Shown: in pieces, positions 22,300 to 33,953 of the stretch
Layout: every line of letters begins with the position of its first letter
How positions within the stretch are numbered: position 1 is the first letter of the stretch
Assembly: GCA_000827495.1 (NCBI GenBank)
Contig: KN817535.1
Location: forward strand, 151,211 to 215,210
Length of the DNA stretch: 64,000 nucleotides
Reading direction: 5' to 3'
Origin: Hypholoma sublateritium FD-334 SS-4
Lineage: Eukaryota; Basidiomycota; Agaricomycetes; Agaricales; Strophariaceae
Translations under genes and position numbers: made by a program
The notes under the pieces: generated by a model
Seen by the model: the letters and a program-made list of their open reading frames with translations, nothing else
Told to the model about the DNA's origin: nothing
Database searches by the model: none

Positions 22300-23900
22300 C
22301 CCATTCCCNCCATTCCAGCGCGCCTGGTGGGGTAGAGATCATGGCGAGCGGCGCGCGTCGCAGGGAACGACGTCCAGGTCAGACCTACCCATCGTATTCG
22401 CAGTCATCGACGCTGACTGCGCCTGCGTCCGAAACACCTCCTAAGAGACGACCTCGCGGCGCTCGCGCGTCCATCTGTCTTCAGGAAAAAAGGTAAGCTC
22501 GCTATCACCAGCACCGACGACGACGGCGAACTCACCTGCTTCGCTATTGCAGCGGCGACGGATGGGGGCACAGCGCGCTCAGGCACGCGCTGAGGGGGNG
22601 GTGTCGGCGACGACACGGCAGAGCGCATAATGTACCAGTAAATCTGAACTATTCGGACGCGCGCTGACTTTTGCTCGCCGCCCGAGGCACCAGATGACGT
22701 ATTTTCACCGCGTACGCCAGCGGCACTTCCGCGTGGCTGGGTGCTCGCCGCCCACTCGTCGGTGCGTCGTCTCATCCAGAATGGCCGCCACCGTCGCCGT
22801 GCAGCTGGTCCGCTATCGGTGCAGCGCCGCCGTGTGGGGGGATACTGCCGGGCGATTTGGCGGCGTGGGGCTTGCACTCCGAGGTACGTCGTCCCTAGAA
22901 ATTGTCCCCGCGTGTGCACTGACGGAGCGGCAGATGTGTCGATGAGATCTTACGCCCGTGGGTGAGCAACGTCGCTGGCGATGACGATGACGAAATGCCG
23001 AGGCGCCACGGGGCGTGGATGTCGACACACTTCGATGCGCCGTCCCTGAGTCCGACGCAGCAGAGAGCGCCATCTGATCACCTTACAAGATGACATCGGC
23101 GATGTCGCGCGTCGAGGTACGTGGGACTTTGAAAATCCGCACGTCTGCTTGCTGATCCACACGGCCTAGGTTTATCGTGCATGGCGGAGGGTGCGCATCT
23201 TGGGTGTGTCCGTGCGACATGGGGCCAGAAGGTGCGTGGAGGGCGTTAGAAACAAATTCAAAGCGTACGCGGGCCGTTGTTGCGGTCATGCGATGGCAAG
23301 CGAGGGACGGCGGAGCGACGAGGTTGTTGATTTCCAGGTGAGGTGCGTGTCCGGACGGCCATTGAATGTCTGGCGTCGATGGATGACATTAGTGTGGAAG
23401 CCACGGAGCGAATGAAAAAAGCGAGACGCACCGGTAAGCTCGTACATCCACTGACAACGTCGTACACGCTGCCTTCTGCAGCCCTCAAATGATGCGGCAT
23501 GTCGATCTGGGCCGTCGTCGTCGTAGTACCTGATCACGTAGCTACAGAGGGTGCATGTTGCACTCATATTCCGGCCCCCCGATTGTCGGCGCGCCTGACC
23601 CCACGCCGTCTTCTCGCCGCACCAGCACGTCACTACTTAACGGGGTGTCAGACGATGACCAGACACATAACGCACCTGTATGAACAACGCAAGCTGTTCA
23701 AGTGGGCTCCGCTTACTGCATAGAACACAGCCAGGGCGTCGTTAAGGCGGATATGCACCCACCGTCGTCGTCGTGTGTGACGGCGCTGCCACAAGAACGG
23801 CTAGCCGATGGCCCGCCGTGGCGCTAATCCCGCTCGGTCATGATTTTCTGGAAATTTCATGTCTTTATCAAAAAAACAATACTGTGGCATACCTACATAC
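22300..23900 (+). repeat. Dispersed GC-rich repeat, copy 1 (counterpart at 59.6-61.05 kb)
   Basis: Several blocks match the 59.6-61.05 kb region in the same order and orientation: GACGCTGACTGCGCCTG with GGTAAGCTCG (22409-22500 and 59709-59787), GCCGCCGTGTGG-GGATAC (about 22826 and 60087), TCTGCTTGCTGA near 23144 and 60434, and CACCCGCCGTCGTCGTCG-like near 23758 and 60952. Short open pieces are punctuated by GGTAAGC, GGTACGT and CAG. No continuous protein frame emerges, so whether it ever coded is unknown. Confidence 0.7.
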
Positions 23901-24269
23901 AAGTGATCATATTTAACATGTATTGCGGCCCCTTGCAGGCCATATACTCATTGAGCGCATCGCAAGTAGGTCGGATGCCGACCTGAGGATGAGCAATGCT
24001 GAACGGTCTCCGGTTTATCGCGACAGGAAATGCAAGTCACGTGACCTAGCGCGCGCGTACATACGACGCCGCGCATCGCGCTTGGCAGCGCGAATGATCT
24101 CAAAGGGATCCGCTTCGAGCATACTCTACGCAAGTGCATGAAGTGCTCAGTGCTGTTTCTAGATTCATGTGGGTCATTGGTGCCCATCGTGTGGGGCTCG
24201 GTGCGCGCGCACGGTTATTGATTCACAAACAGCCACTTACAATATAACAACGCGTAGGCCCTTCCCAAG

Positions 24270-24720
24270 AACGGAGGAGAGAAAAACTACCTCGAATATC
24301 TATTCAGGAAGCCCAAGTTCCTCATCACTTCAGTCTTCGCTTCCAACGCAGTCCTATTAGGTATGTCCCTCACCCTCCTCGATACATATCACTCACTCAA
24401 AGCACGCACAGCATGGGCCACAGGAAACTCTTTAGTACTCGGAGAATACATCCTCCTCGCCGCCGACATTGAGACCACCCGCTGGACACTCCGTCTCGTC
24501 GGCTTCGCATGCATCACTTTCGCGCTCCTCCTGCACGGCCTCGCGCTGCAATGGAACCTGCGCCTACAGAACTTCCTCGGCTTGTTCCAGATCCTCGTGC
24601 TCGTGTTCATTGTGTTCACCGGGTTTGTCGCGCTCGGCGGACACATGAAGGTAGACAAGCCGCACAACTTCACGAACGCGTTCGAGGGCACGACCGCCAG
24701 CGCGTCGTCGTTCTACAATG
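24270..24720 (+). pseudogene. Amino-acid permease (APC family) gene fragment
   Basis: Exon 24270-24360 reads NGGEKNYLEYLFRKPKF then FASNAVLL. A 51-nt intron 24361-24411 (GTATGT...CACAG) follows. Exon 24412-24720 reads AWATGNSLVLGEYILLAADI, LVGFACITFALLLHGLAL, RLQNFLGLFQILVLVFIV and KPHNFTNAFEGT, ending FYN. These are the central transmembrane segments and the GNS/GEYIL and KPHNF motifs of fungal methionine/LAT-type permeases. Only about 130 of the usual roughly 550 residues are present, with no start or end. The retained intron shows a DNA-level copy rather than a retrocopy. It lies between blocks of dispersed repeat. Confidence 0.8.
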
Positions 24721-27640
24721 TGTGTCATTAGCTAATATGAGTGAATTAGCGGGGCGTGGCGACGTCATTGAAGTCGCGCGTAGATTAGATTACGGTGAGT
24801 TCTGGGTAGAAAGACCATATGTAGTAGATAATTTACTTAAAAAGGGAATTTTATTGAAAAAAGTGACCTACGTACAACTCGGTTATTCCCTTTTATTTAA
24901 AATTCGGGCATGGTTTCTCCCCTCCCGAAGGCCGCGAGAGAAGTATACCAGGGCGTTACCCGCCAGGGGGGAGGGGGGTCAGTGCGCGCCCAGTAAGCAC
25001 AGATGACCCACCAGGATGCGTGCACGGCTCACGGGCGCTTATTTGAAGTACTTGGTCGTCTCGTACAGGCTGGGCGCCTATTCATCGTCCAGTCGTTTTC
25101 ACGCTTACTCGAGCGCTTATTCGCACAGTGCGGCTACGGGCGGGGAGAACACCTTCTAATAATAAGTAGTCAAAATGATTTTAAAGCACTCACCTAGCGC
25201 GCACTTCAATTTTTGAAGCGCGCATCTTCATGTCTCGATTTCTGTGCACGTGCGCTTCTGGCCTCGAAACAATACAGACTGCATAGCCCGGGAAGCGCGT
25301 AGGTAAGCAGAATATATAAATGGACTCTTCAGCGCCTTCCCCCCTTCTCATCTACAGGTCCCTCCAGCTGTGTGCCCGCTTTTAGTGCGCGGTAAGTCAT
25401 TTATTATGCGCTGCCGGGTGTTACTGACATTCTCGAGGCCCCTTATATGAATGACATGCGACGGCGCGGGCGTCAAGGTCGATGAGCACTGTACGTGCTA
25501 TCTTTGGCGACCCGAACCGCGATTGACTCACGCCTTAAATACCTTCCAAGTATTCTTTCCGGATGGAGCCGGGCAGTGCGGCAGCTTCAGACGTGCAGGT
25601 GAGTGGTAGACGCGTTAAGNTAATGCACTCGCTCACCTTCTGTGTTTTCCAGCGCCGTCGGCAATGGTACGTCGTGCCACGAGTTCCGATACGCACACGC
25701 TGACGCCCAGAGCATTGCATACGCCACCCATGCACGCACAACGCCGCAACAACGCACAATGCCCCAACACGGCGCACAGGGTAAGCCATTTATCGCTCTC
25801 GCCGCGCGTCACTGGCCCCATAAATCCAGCTATCGCCCTCGTCGTCTCGGTGCGCGACGACCCCCTCACGCACTCTCGCGCCGTCGACGCTAGCTTACTG
25901 TGTGTCATTCACAGCACCGCCGCGAATGGTGCATCCTCCCGTGAGATCCGAGAAGCACGCGCTGACGCCTGCCGTGTTCCAGACGCCTCTCACCCATGGA
26001 CGTCGCCGAAGATCTCAACGCGCACGNTAAGCGCCCACCCACATTCCACACGCCGTCACTGACTGCACTAATGCAGCTGTACTCCTCTTCACAAGGGCGT
26101 GGGGGAGCCGTACACGGCTGGTGCGCCGCCATGCCCGGGAAGGCGCGCGGTGGGTATGTCTGTTGCTGCGCGGGACTGACGGGGCTGGCGAGGCATGTTC
26201 GGGTTCGGGTATTCAGACAGCTGCCGACGAAGTTGCGTGTGTGAGCGAGTGATGCGCACTGCTCGGAGGGAGGGAGGGAGATTTGCTCACCGTGTGCGCT
26301 GTGGAGAGGGGTAGGTCCACTTTCGCGCTCGCTCTGGGACGCATACGCTGACGTACGGTACGGCGCCGTCTAGACGACGCGTACCGACCTTTTGAGTTCG
26401 AAAAGCGGCGCGCGGTGCTGATTCGAGGTAAGCGCCCGTCGTTCGCACAGGCGCCGTGGCTGATTTCCGTGGACCCAGGTATCGTCGNCGTCGCCTCCGG
26501 TACCGACGCCATGCATGATCCATGCACGTCTGTACTACGGTGGAAGTGTGAGGACGCTGGCCACAGCCTTACGAGGTGAGCACTCGCCGTCTCTGTGCGC
26601 AATGGAACTGACGGCGCCGGCGCTATGTTCCTGCAGCTCTGCAGTGGTTCTCCAGCCGCATGGACATCGCCCGCGACGGTTCACGCGCACCGTCGGCTTT
26701 ANATCACCGTACGTACATCATCTGAACTCTTAGACACAGGCACTGACGCCCTACGCGCTCTAGACGTCGCGCACCCGCGCAGAAAGCACAGACGCTCGGT
26801 AAGCGCCCGCGCTGATGTTGCTGACAAGATGACGTCGTCGTCGGTCCCTGCGCGGGCGATGTCCTTAGCGATCGAGATATGTGGTGATAGAGATCGCGGG
26901 AGCCGTCGACGNCGGCGGNGGGAGGTGAACCGGCCGCGCTTCTGCGATGCTCGAGAGAGAGCGGTGGTGTGTCCGTGCAGATGCGCGCTGGGAGCCGCGT
27001 GGATCATATGAACAACGGCGCACGCGTGGGCTGGCTGGTGTGCTGAGGTTTTGGTGGCGAGGGAGAACGTCGAGTGGGCGCGGAGCGATGTGGAGAAGGA
27101 GAAACATGGCCGGCTCCCAAGGGAGAGGGNGAGCGGCGGCGTACATGGTGGTAAGGAAGAAAGAAGCGGCGACGTCGGTGACGTCCCGCTGTGTGCGCGN
27201 CACGTCGTCGAAGCCTCGACACGTGTCGCGTTGAATAGCCACATTCAGAGCGAGAAGCGCCGTCGGCGGGCAGGGCCCTTGGACGCGCGGAGTCTGTGCG
27301 GGAGCGAGGGTCTGTGAGGCGGTCTGTGAGTGCGCATGCGCNGTGGATGTAAGGTGGAGAGCATGTGAAGTACGCGGGACGCGATGGATGGCGCATACGT
27401 CGCCTTGTGAATCACAGCACGCCCGCGGCGCTGCGTCGCGCAATGCAGACATCTCTGCANGAGGTGTCTGAACGCGCACGCGCGGGGTTGTGCGAGGGCG
27501 TGCGTGTGCGGTACCTGGTGTCGCCCGGTCGCAATATAGCTCAGACGAGTCGTGCGTAGGGAAGACGCGCCGTATAGCGCCGCTCTCCCGTTTTCTGTAG
27601 TTTATTGTAGTATTTACAATGTATAAATACGATTTAGATT
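24721..27640. repeat. GC-rich dispersed repeat with splice-like punctuation, no gene
   Basis: From about 25.2 kb the sequence is rich in GTAAGCGCCC and GGTAAGC/GGTGAGC words (near 25779, 26030, 26430, 26572 and 26799), spaced 100-400 bp, with CAG runs between them, and holds several N bases. It resembles the 22.3-23.9 kb copy in style, and neighbouring GC-rich stretches at 29.8-32.2 kb. All long open frames are multi-frame shadows of GC-rich DNA. Nothing is called as coding. Confidence 0.5.
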
Positions 27641-27901
27641 AAAATGTAACAATCCTTACCTAGAGGGGTTCTAGACGNGCGCCGTGTGTGAATAGGTAGA
27701 TACAGCAGTGACGCTGACTGCACGGCGCGCACGGGATGCGCGTCAGCGCCGTCATGCCGGTTCAACTTCAAGCCCATTCCACAACTATTACGAGTCAGAA
27801 TCATTGGGATTGGTGGCCCATTCTCAAGGCTTGGAATAGCTATAAGCAAGAACATAAGTATATTGTTATAAATGACTACTCCAAACTTGTAAATAAAAGC
27901 A

Positions 27902-29612
27902 TCAANTATTGGCGCCAATGAANACTCTTTTGAACCAAGCACCATTGGTATCTGATTTAGACGGTGCATGAGATACCCATTCCNCACCTTCCGGTAAAAG
28001 GTAGTCCCTTTCAAAAGTGCATTCGGGGAAATAGCACTTATGAGTAACGCAGCGAGATTTCTTACTGACTGCAGATACTTTGATGGAATCGATGCATTTG
28101 CACTTTTCGCATTGAAGGGTGATGCGGTGGCCAGAGGGTGCCCTTCCTGGATGGCTCCATGTATAAAGTATAGGTCCCAATCTTTTCTTGACTGCATCTG
28201 GACCGTAGAATTCGATGATGCTGGTGTGTGCCCCAAGACCTTGGCTGTCATTGAGAGCAGGAACCAATGTGAAGCGCTCAAAAATNAAAGAATTGATNGC
28301 AACGCGCTGGCAGAAGTGATGGCTCAGTGATGGCTGGAAGTTGGCTTGTGTAAAGGCCAAGATGCGGTGAAAGAGACCGCTGGAAAGTTTAACAATTAGA
28401 AGGTAATACATCGACTAGGGAACAGGTGAACTTACAGGTTGGAAAATGTCTGAATGTCAACGTTTGACTGTCCAACTGTGGCAACTGACCCACAGGCCAT
28501 GAGATTGAGGATGTTGCCCGAATTCACTTTTAATAAGTCCCGGAACTTTGGAGGGAAAAATAAAGGTAACAGCTTGCAAAAAGTAGAATAAGATTTAGCG
28601 AAACAATGTATAGAAATTATACATACCTCTGTGATGCAGGCCGAGCCACAGAAGTCAGGGCCTATGTGCAGATCCCCAGTCGTAGGATCTGAGTGGGTGT
28701 TGATATAGATAGCAAAGCATCTAAATCTGATTCTAAATGTCAGTTAATAGTGTCTATTTGTGTCATCAACAACGGACCGGGTTAGACGACCATTGAGTAG
28801 TTCATTCATGAGGTCNTCAAGCCTTTTTGTAAAATTTTGAATAGAATNGAAGTCACGAAAATCATAATCTATTTCAATCAGCGCAACATTGCCCTTAAGC
28901 CAAGGTAAGAGTGCGTGGTAGGCAGCCAGCGCTGGAGAGTCATAGGCCGGCCAGCCGATCAAGTTAATTGCGACAATGGCAACGGGTTCAGTCAGAATTT
29001 TCGGATAATTTTCCCGTGTTGTCGCACTTCGTAGGATTTGAAACCGCTAATGTGGCTTTCAGCAGGAATCATAGGATAACTAGCAGAGTACTTACGGTGT
29101 ATTGATTTCCATCCGACTTCGCTTTGGCGTCGGGTGTGCCTAGGAAGCAGACTGGACATACAAACTTCTCGAAATTTTCATCGTGAANATCGAGGCAATC
29201 TTGACAGAATGCACGGTCCAAGCATTTGCTGCACGTGTACAGGGTGCCACCGTTGCGACAACCCGAACACCACTAGACAAGTATAAGAAACAGTGTTCGA
29301 GAAGCAAAAAATGCGCACCGTTTCATTGTCCATTGCATTTCCGCGGATCGTCACCTCCACGTAGTTCTCCGAGCCAACATCCTCTCGAAAATTGATAGAG
29401 GATGACTGAGTAGCCTGGACAGCAACGGGCGCGGCGCAAGCAGTTGCTGGCTTCCTCAGAATAGTAGGCACTACGTTTCCCAGAGCTACCCTGGCGGCGG
29501 GTGCGCCACAGGTGCCCTTGGTGCTTACGACTTTGCGAGGGCGTGTGGAGCGTCTTGGTTCGAAATCGGGAGGGAGAACTTTCTTCTTTGAACGCTTTAC
29601 TACCTTGGGCAT
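27902..29612 (-). CDS. Multi-exon protein with PHD/RING-like zinc finger, function unknown
   Basis: The minus-strand start is at 29612. Exon 1 (29319-29612) is basic (KVVKRSKKKVLPP). Exon 2 (29096-29272) carries CSGCRNGGTLYTCSKC, then CQDCLD and CPVCF, a cross-brace-type cysteine pattern. Exon 3 starts at 29046 and reads AINLIGWPAYDSPALAAYHA then LLPWLKGN. Further exons read FAIYINTHSDPTTGDLHIGP (28640-28720), NILNLMACGSVATVG (28440-28590) and FTQANFQPSLSHHFC through ILYTWSHPGRAPSGHRITLQ to a TGA at 27902-27904. A second CxxC pair follows (LQCEKCKC). Introns have GT...AG ends; the exon 3/4 join is not resolved and N bases fall in several codons. I know the family only as one repeated in agaricomycete genomes, without a known role. 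Confidence 0.6.
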
Positions 29613-32600
29613 GGCGGGAGGAGGCGAACAAGAATGTTGACAGCCCAGATTCCGATTTTCATTCTCGCCGCGACGCGCGTCAAAAATCATCACGTGCTCG
29701 TTGGGGTGTATGTTGACATCGGAACCGATGCAAGTTCTATATTCGCTGAACCGTGGCAGTATTATACACTACATCTACATATTACATCTGACAACTGAGG
29801 CTTACAGAAAGCACGTCAGTGGACCANGACTAGACCCGACAGAGTACACNCCCTAACCACNATCTACNAGCGCACAAGCTCCATCAGCATAGTCCCATAC
29901 TAGCGCACAGCCGNGCTGCATGATCACTTGCGATGCACGTATGCAGGGACGCCGTAACGTGCTTGATCAACTGTGCGGGGTGCCCATGTTCCAACAGCGT
30001 AGAGACAAACAAGCCGTACCGATAAGTGAAGCCTACATATAGCCCTCATAGATATCCACTCACATACTCGTAGAAGAACGCCGCGCAACAGGGTCGCTGC
30101 TGAATACAAATGTCCCGCACGTCCAACGCGCGGGTGTCGCCGACCATGACAGCATCGTGTGTAAGCTCGGAGACGGTGCGATAATCGCGTAGAAGGGGCT
30201 AGGCGGTCGAGTGAGTCAGTACTTGCGACGAATGCTTGACACGTCGAACTCGAGACACACCTTCCGGGCTGTAGCTCTCGTCTTGAAGTCACCCCCGGAT
30301 CAATACACTGCAATAGAAGCTACCGCAGCGGGTCGATTTGCTTCGTCGCTAGGACCCNTCCCAAGGCGTGCGTCTAATCGAAACGGCGCCTAGCGCGAGG
30401 TTCGCAAAGGTGCCCTCGGGGCTGTGGTGGAGACTGGAGGGCTGCCGTTGGGAGGACGCATCGTGTGGGATGTTTCGAAGGCACGAATGGGAGGTGGAGC
30501 GATGTGCGTGATGGATTGAGTGGCGGAGGACCGGGATAGAAGGGTGGGGCGGCAACGGGAACGTCCGGGGTCGCTAAGACATCGTTGGACGACGGAGAGG
30601 CGAGGGTTATTGAGGTGGCTCCTGCGAGAGCATTTTCAGCTCATGTGCAGGCGGCGGCGCCGATGCGGATCTGGGAGGTGCGGAGAGGCGAGGAAAGGAG
30701 CGCCGTCCGAGCTTGGGTTCTGGACATGTCGAGCGGCGAGGAATGGCCGCGCGAACNTCGTAGTTTGCTCACGTTCGGTGGTGCATCNACGCTGGCACTG
30801 GCGTCGTTGATGTGTCGTTGAGTGGCGGTGGGGTCGGGAAAATTGATTTGACCCCGCACGAGCAGCCGCAGCTCGTACAGATGCCGCGGCGATGATGCAC
30901 GATCACAGAGGGCCGGGAATACAGGAAGAGTACCTAGACAAGCTTGGTAGCGCATACGGGTGCTGGGGCGGGGGTGTGATACGCTGGCACGCGTCGCGTG
31001 TTTTGGTTCGTCTAGGCGGCACGATGACGATGGAGGGGCACGGCGGTGGTGATCCTCGGTATGGGAGCGTNGCACGACGAGGCAAGGCGCCTGTGCGAGC
31101 ATCATAGCTAGCGGGCGTGTGCAATTCNATAAGGGGCGGATCGACGAGGAGTGCCCGCGCGAGCGGTTAATCCCACGTGGGTGTCGTAGAGATTTTCGCT
31201 TTGCGAGACGGCGGTAGGAGGGAGGGGTGTAGGGGTGCCATGCGCCCAACGTAGTGGCGTTCGTTGGCCCTGGAGTGGCGGGANTTCGAGCCCGCGGAAG
31301 TCATCCGGGGGCTGTTGGCGCGAGCNCAATATCATTGCGAGTATGGTGGTAGTGCAGACCACGACGATGGCGGGGTAGATCATGACAGATGTGCACACAT
31401 CTGGCTGTAGGAAGGCCGGGGGGGGGGGGCGACGGAGGACGGTAGCTGAGGGTGGGGCGAGGCCACGCCACGACAGTTTTCCGGTGGAGTGGCGCCATCG
31501 GNCTGNGTGCTGGGGTGCGANGAGCGGGGTCAGCAATTTCAACAATGTGAGAGNTGAGCGCAGGACGTACCTAGGCGAGGCCGTGCTTTGCACCCAACCT
31601 CATGGGCCGCATACACCGTGCGTTCTTTCCGTCGGGATTGTTGGGTGGGAGCGGGGAGCTGACATAGACGATAGGGGGCTGTATGCAGCACGACAAGTTG
31701 TCGATGCCGTTGCCGCAGTATCTGGAGGGTCTGTAAGGTTAGCAAGGGCAACAGCTGGTGACACGGCGGTGGGCCTTACCTCTATGGGGCCGTGAGCGAT
31801 GTCTGAATGTGCGTCCTTGCCATTATTGTTCTTCCTCCTGTTGTTGTTCCCGNTATCGCCCGGACGCCATTGTCGTCTGGATCGCCGTCACCACGACGGC
31901 ACAACGGTCCTACCCNCCGTGGTGTGTATTCCCCGCACCCTTGTTTCTGCCAGACACATCTATGCGCAGCGTTCGCAGCAGGCGCTATTCTGCGCAGTCT
32001 CTCAGCCATAACGAGATTGGTGAGAGTGACTCGGCGTACCCATTATGTGCGTTCGACCTCCGAGAGACGTTCCAGAGCGCCTGTGAGGTTGTTGTCATTG
32101 TGGGCGGCGTCGTCATTCCGCAGGTCGAGCGGGGGACCTGGGCCAGGGGGCGTGCCAGCGATTCGAGCTGGCTCAGGCCGGGAACGGATAGCGCGGCGCG
32201 GCGTTGCAAAAAAAATTAGTTTCTGCGGAGTTTTAAATTCGAGCACGTGTTCCACATGCGTCGGATCCCATTCGCCGCAGAAGCGCTGGTACCGTTGCCG
32301 ACAAGGACACGGTCTAACTTCCAAGGCTGCTTTCGGCATGCTTTCCTTTTTTGTCAGCTGGGGTCCTGTTACTCGTAACGGATTGACAGTTATTGTACTT
32401 AAACTAGCAGTGCATACATGGCGGCAAGGAATTCTTCATTTATAGCTGTAGTTATATCCCAAGGATATGTAGAAAATATATAGTAAATAGTCGCTCAACA
32501 TAATAGTTGTCCGATAACCCATATTCAGATATTCTGGACATGATTGTCAGTGCGGCTCTTTCATGTTGATACAGTATTTCCGGTCCGATTGGTACCCAAC

Positions 32601-33953
32601 GCGGTGGAAATTCCGTCCGGCTGATAGCTCTAGTCGTTCCGAAGTCTGACGTGTAACCCGGACATGAGTACGGCGGCAGCCTGTAGGGGTCGCGGGAATT
32701 GTAGTCGATGGTCTGGCGGGCGCCGGCGCGGATGGCGTGTTTGGAGTGGCAGCAATAAAGTTTCCTTCAAGTTTGAACTTAGTAAACTTACTTCTACTAA
32801 GGATATCAAAGAGGTATGTTAAATAAAGGTCTAATAAAGGCTGTATTTTTTATCCCTCTATTTACGACATGCTAAACCCATTTTTTGGGGGTGTTTTCGG
32901 TGTCCGCAACGGGCGCTAAACGCAAGGAACATTCATGGTGTGTGTTGCAAGCACAAAAAAATCCAGGATTGCAGATTTCATACTGTATCCAACATGAATC
33001 TTATATAAATACTTGTACGTTTCCGAAATACCTATGTACGCAGTAGACAAACCTACTAGGCTTACCTTTGATTGCAGCGCTTATGATTATTTTGAACAAT
33101 TGTTGTTCACTTCCTTCGGTGACGCGGTGACCGCGGCTGTGCAGGGCGTCGCCGTCACGCGGCTGTGCTGCGGTCTTCTTCCACCACTTCGCTCCCTCTC
33201 CCATTCACTCGTTCGCTCGCACTCACTCTGTCGATACGCGTTCCCGCTCGGCCATCCCGCAGGGTCTCAAATCAAGGATACTCGGCCGCTCGCGACGGTT
33301 ATTGGAGCTTAAACGAATTCGGACCGCTGGTGGGCGTAGGTGCATGGCAGGCCGAAGGGAGGTGGTGGGGATGAGTCGAGTGGGCATGGCATCACTCGAC
33401 GCGAGGGGCGTATTACCCGTGAATGGGCAGTGCAGAGTACGCCAGACAATGTCTGCGTACCCTCAGAGCCCGCAGCGCCGGCGCACGCATGGAGAGAGAC
33501 ATCGCGAGGCCCCAACTGGGTTAGTGAGCGCCGTCCCATCTACGTTGCGCCATACTCATATATCTACATCCTCCTCGGCCCATTTTTGCTTCGCCTCCCT
33601 CCCCCCTTCGCCGCCGAAGGTACCATCCTGAAATCCCTTCGCCGACGGCCGCACGGCCGACTTCCATTTCTCTCGCTATCGATCCCGCTCACTTCAGCTT
33701 TTGACCATCTCTTCCTCGGTAGCGGCGTCACCAGACCCTGTACTCACATCCCCCGCCCTCGCCGCCGTCGAGCTCGCCCACCTTCCCATGTGCTCAGAAT
33801 ACTTACGTTTTCTGCGTGAGGTGGGCGGCCCGGCGAAGTTGGCGGAGTCTGAAACGACTTGAATGCCGCGCGTTCAAGTCGTTCTTGCCTCCTGCCTCCA
33901 CCCTCCGCCGCTCGATCGCCCCAACCCCTCGCTCCTTCCCCTTGTACTCCATC
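29613..33953. repeat. GC-rich low-quality repeat region, no supported gene
   Basis: The stretch has at least fifteen N bases and a run of about fourteen G at 31421. A block near 30340-30375 (CTTCGTCGCTAGGACCC...CCCAAGG) matches 61664-61690, so part of it belongs to a dispersed family. Between 32.4 and 33.0 kb it is AT-rich and featureless. The last 120 bases before 33954 are pyrimidine-rich, as expected of a fungal promoter or leader. Confidence 0.45.
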
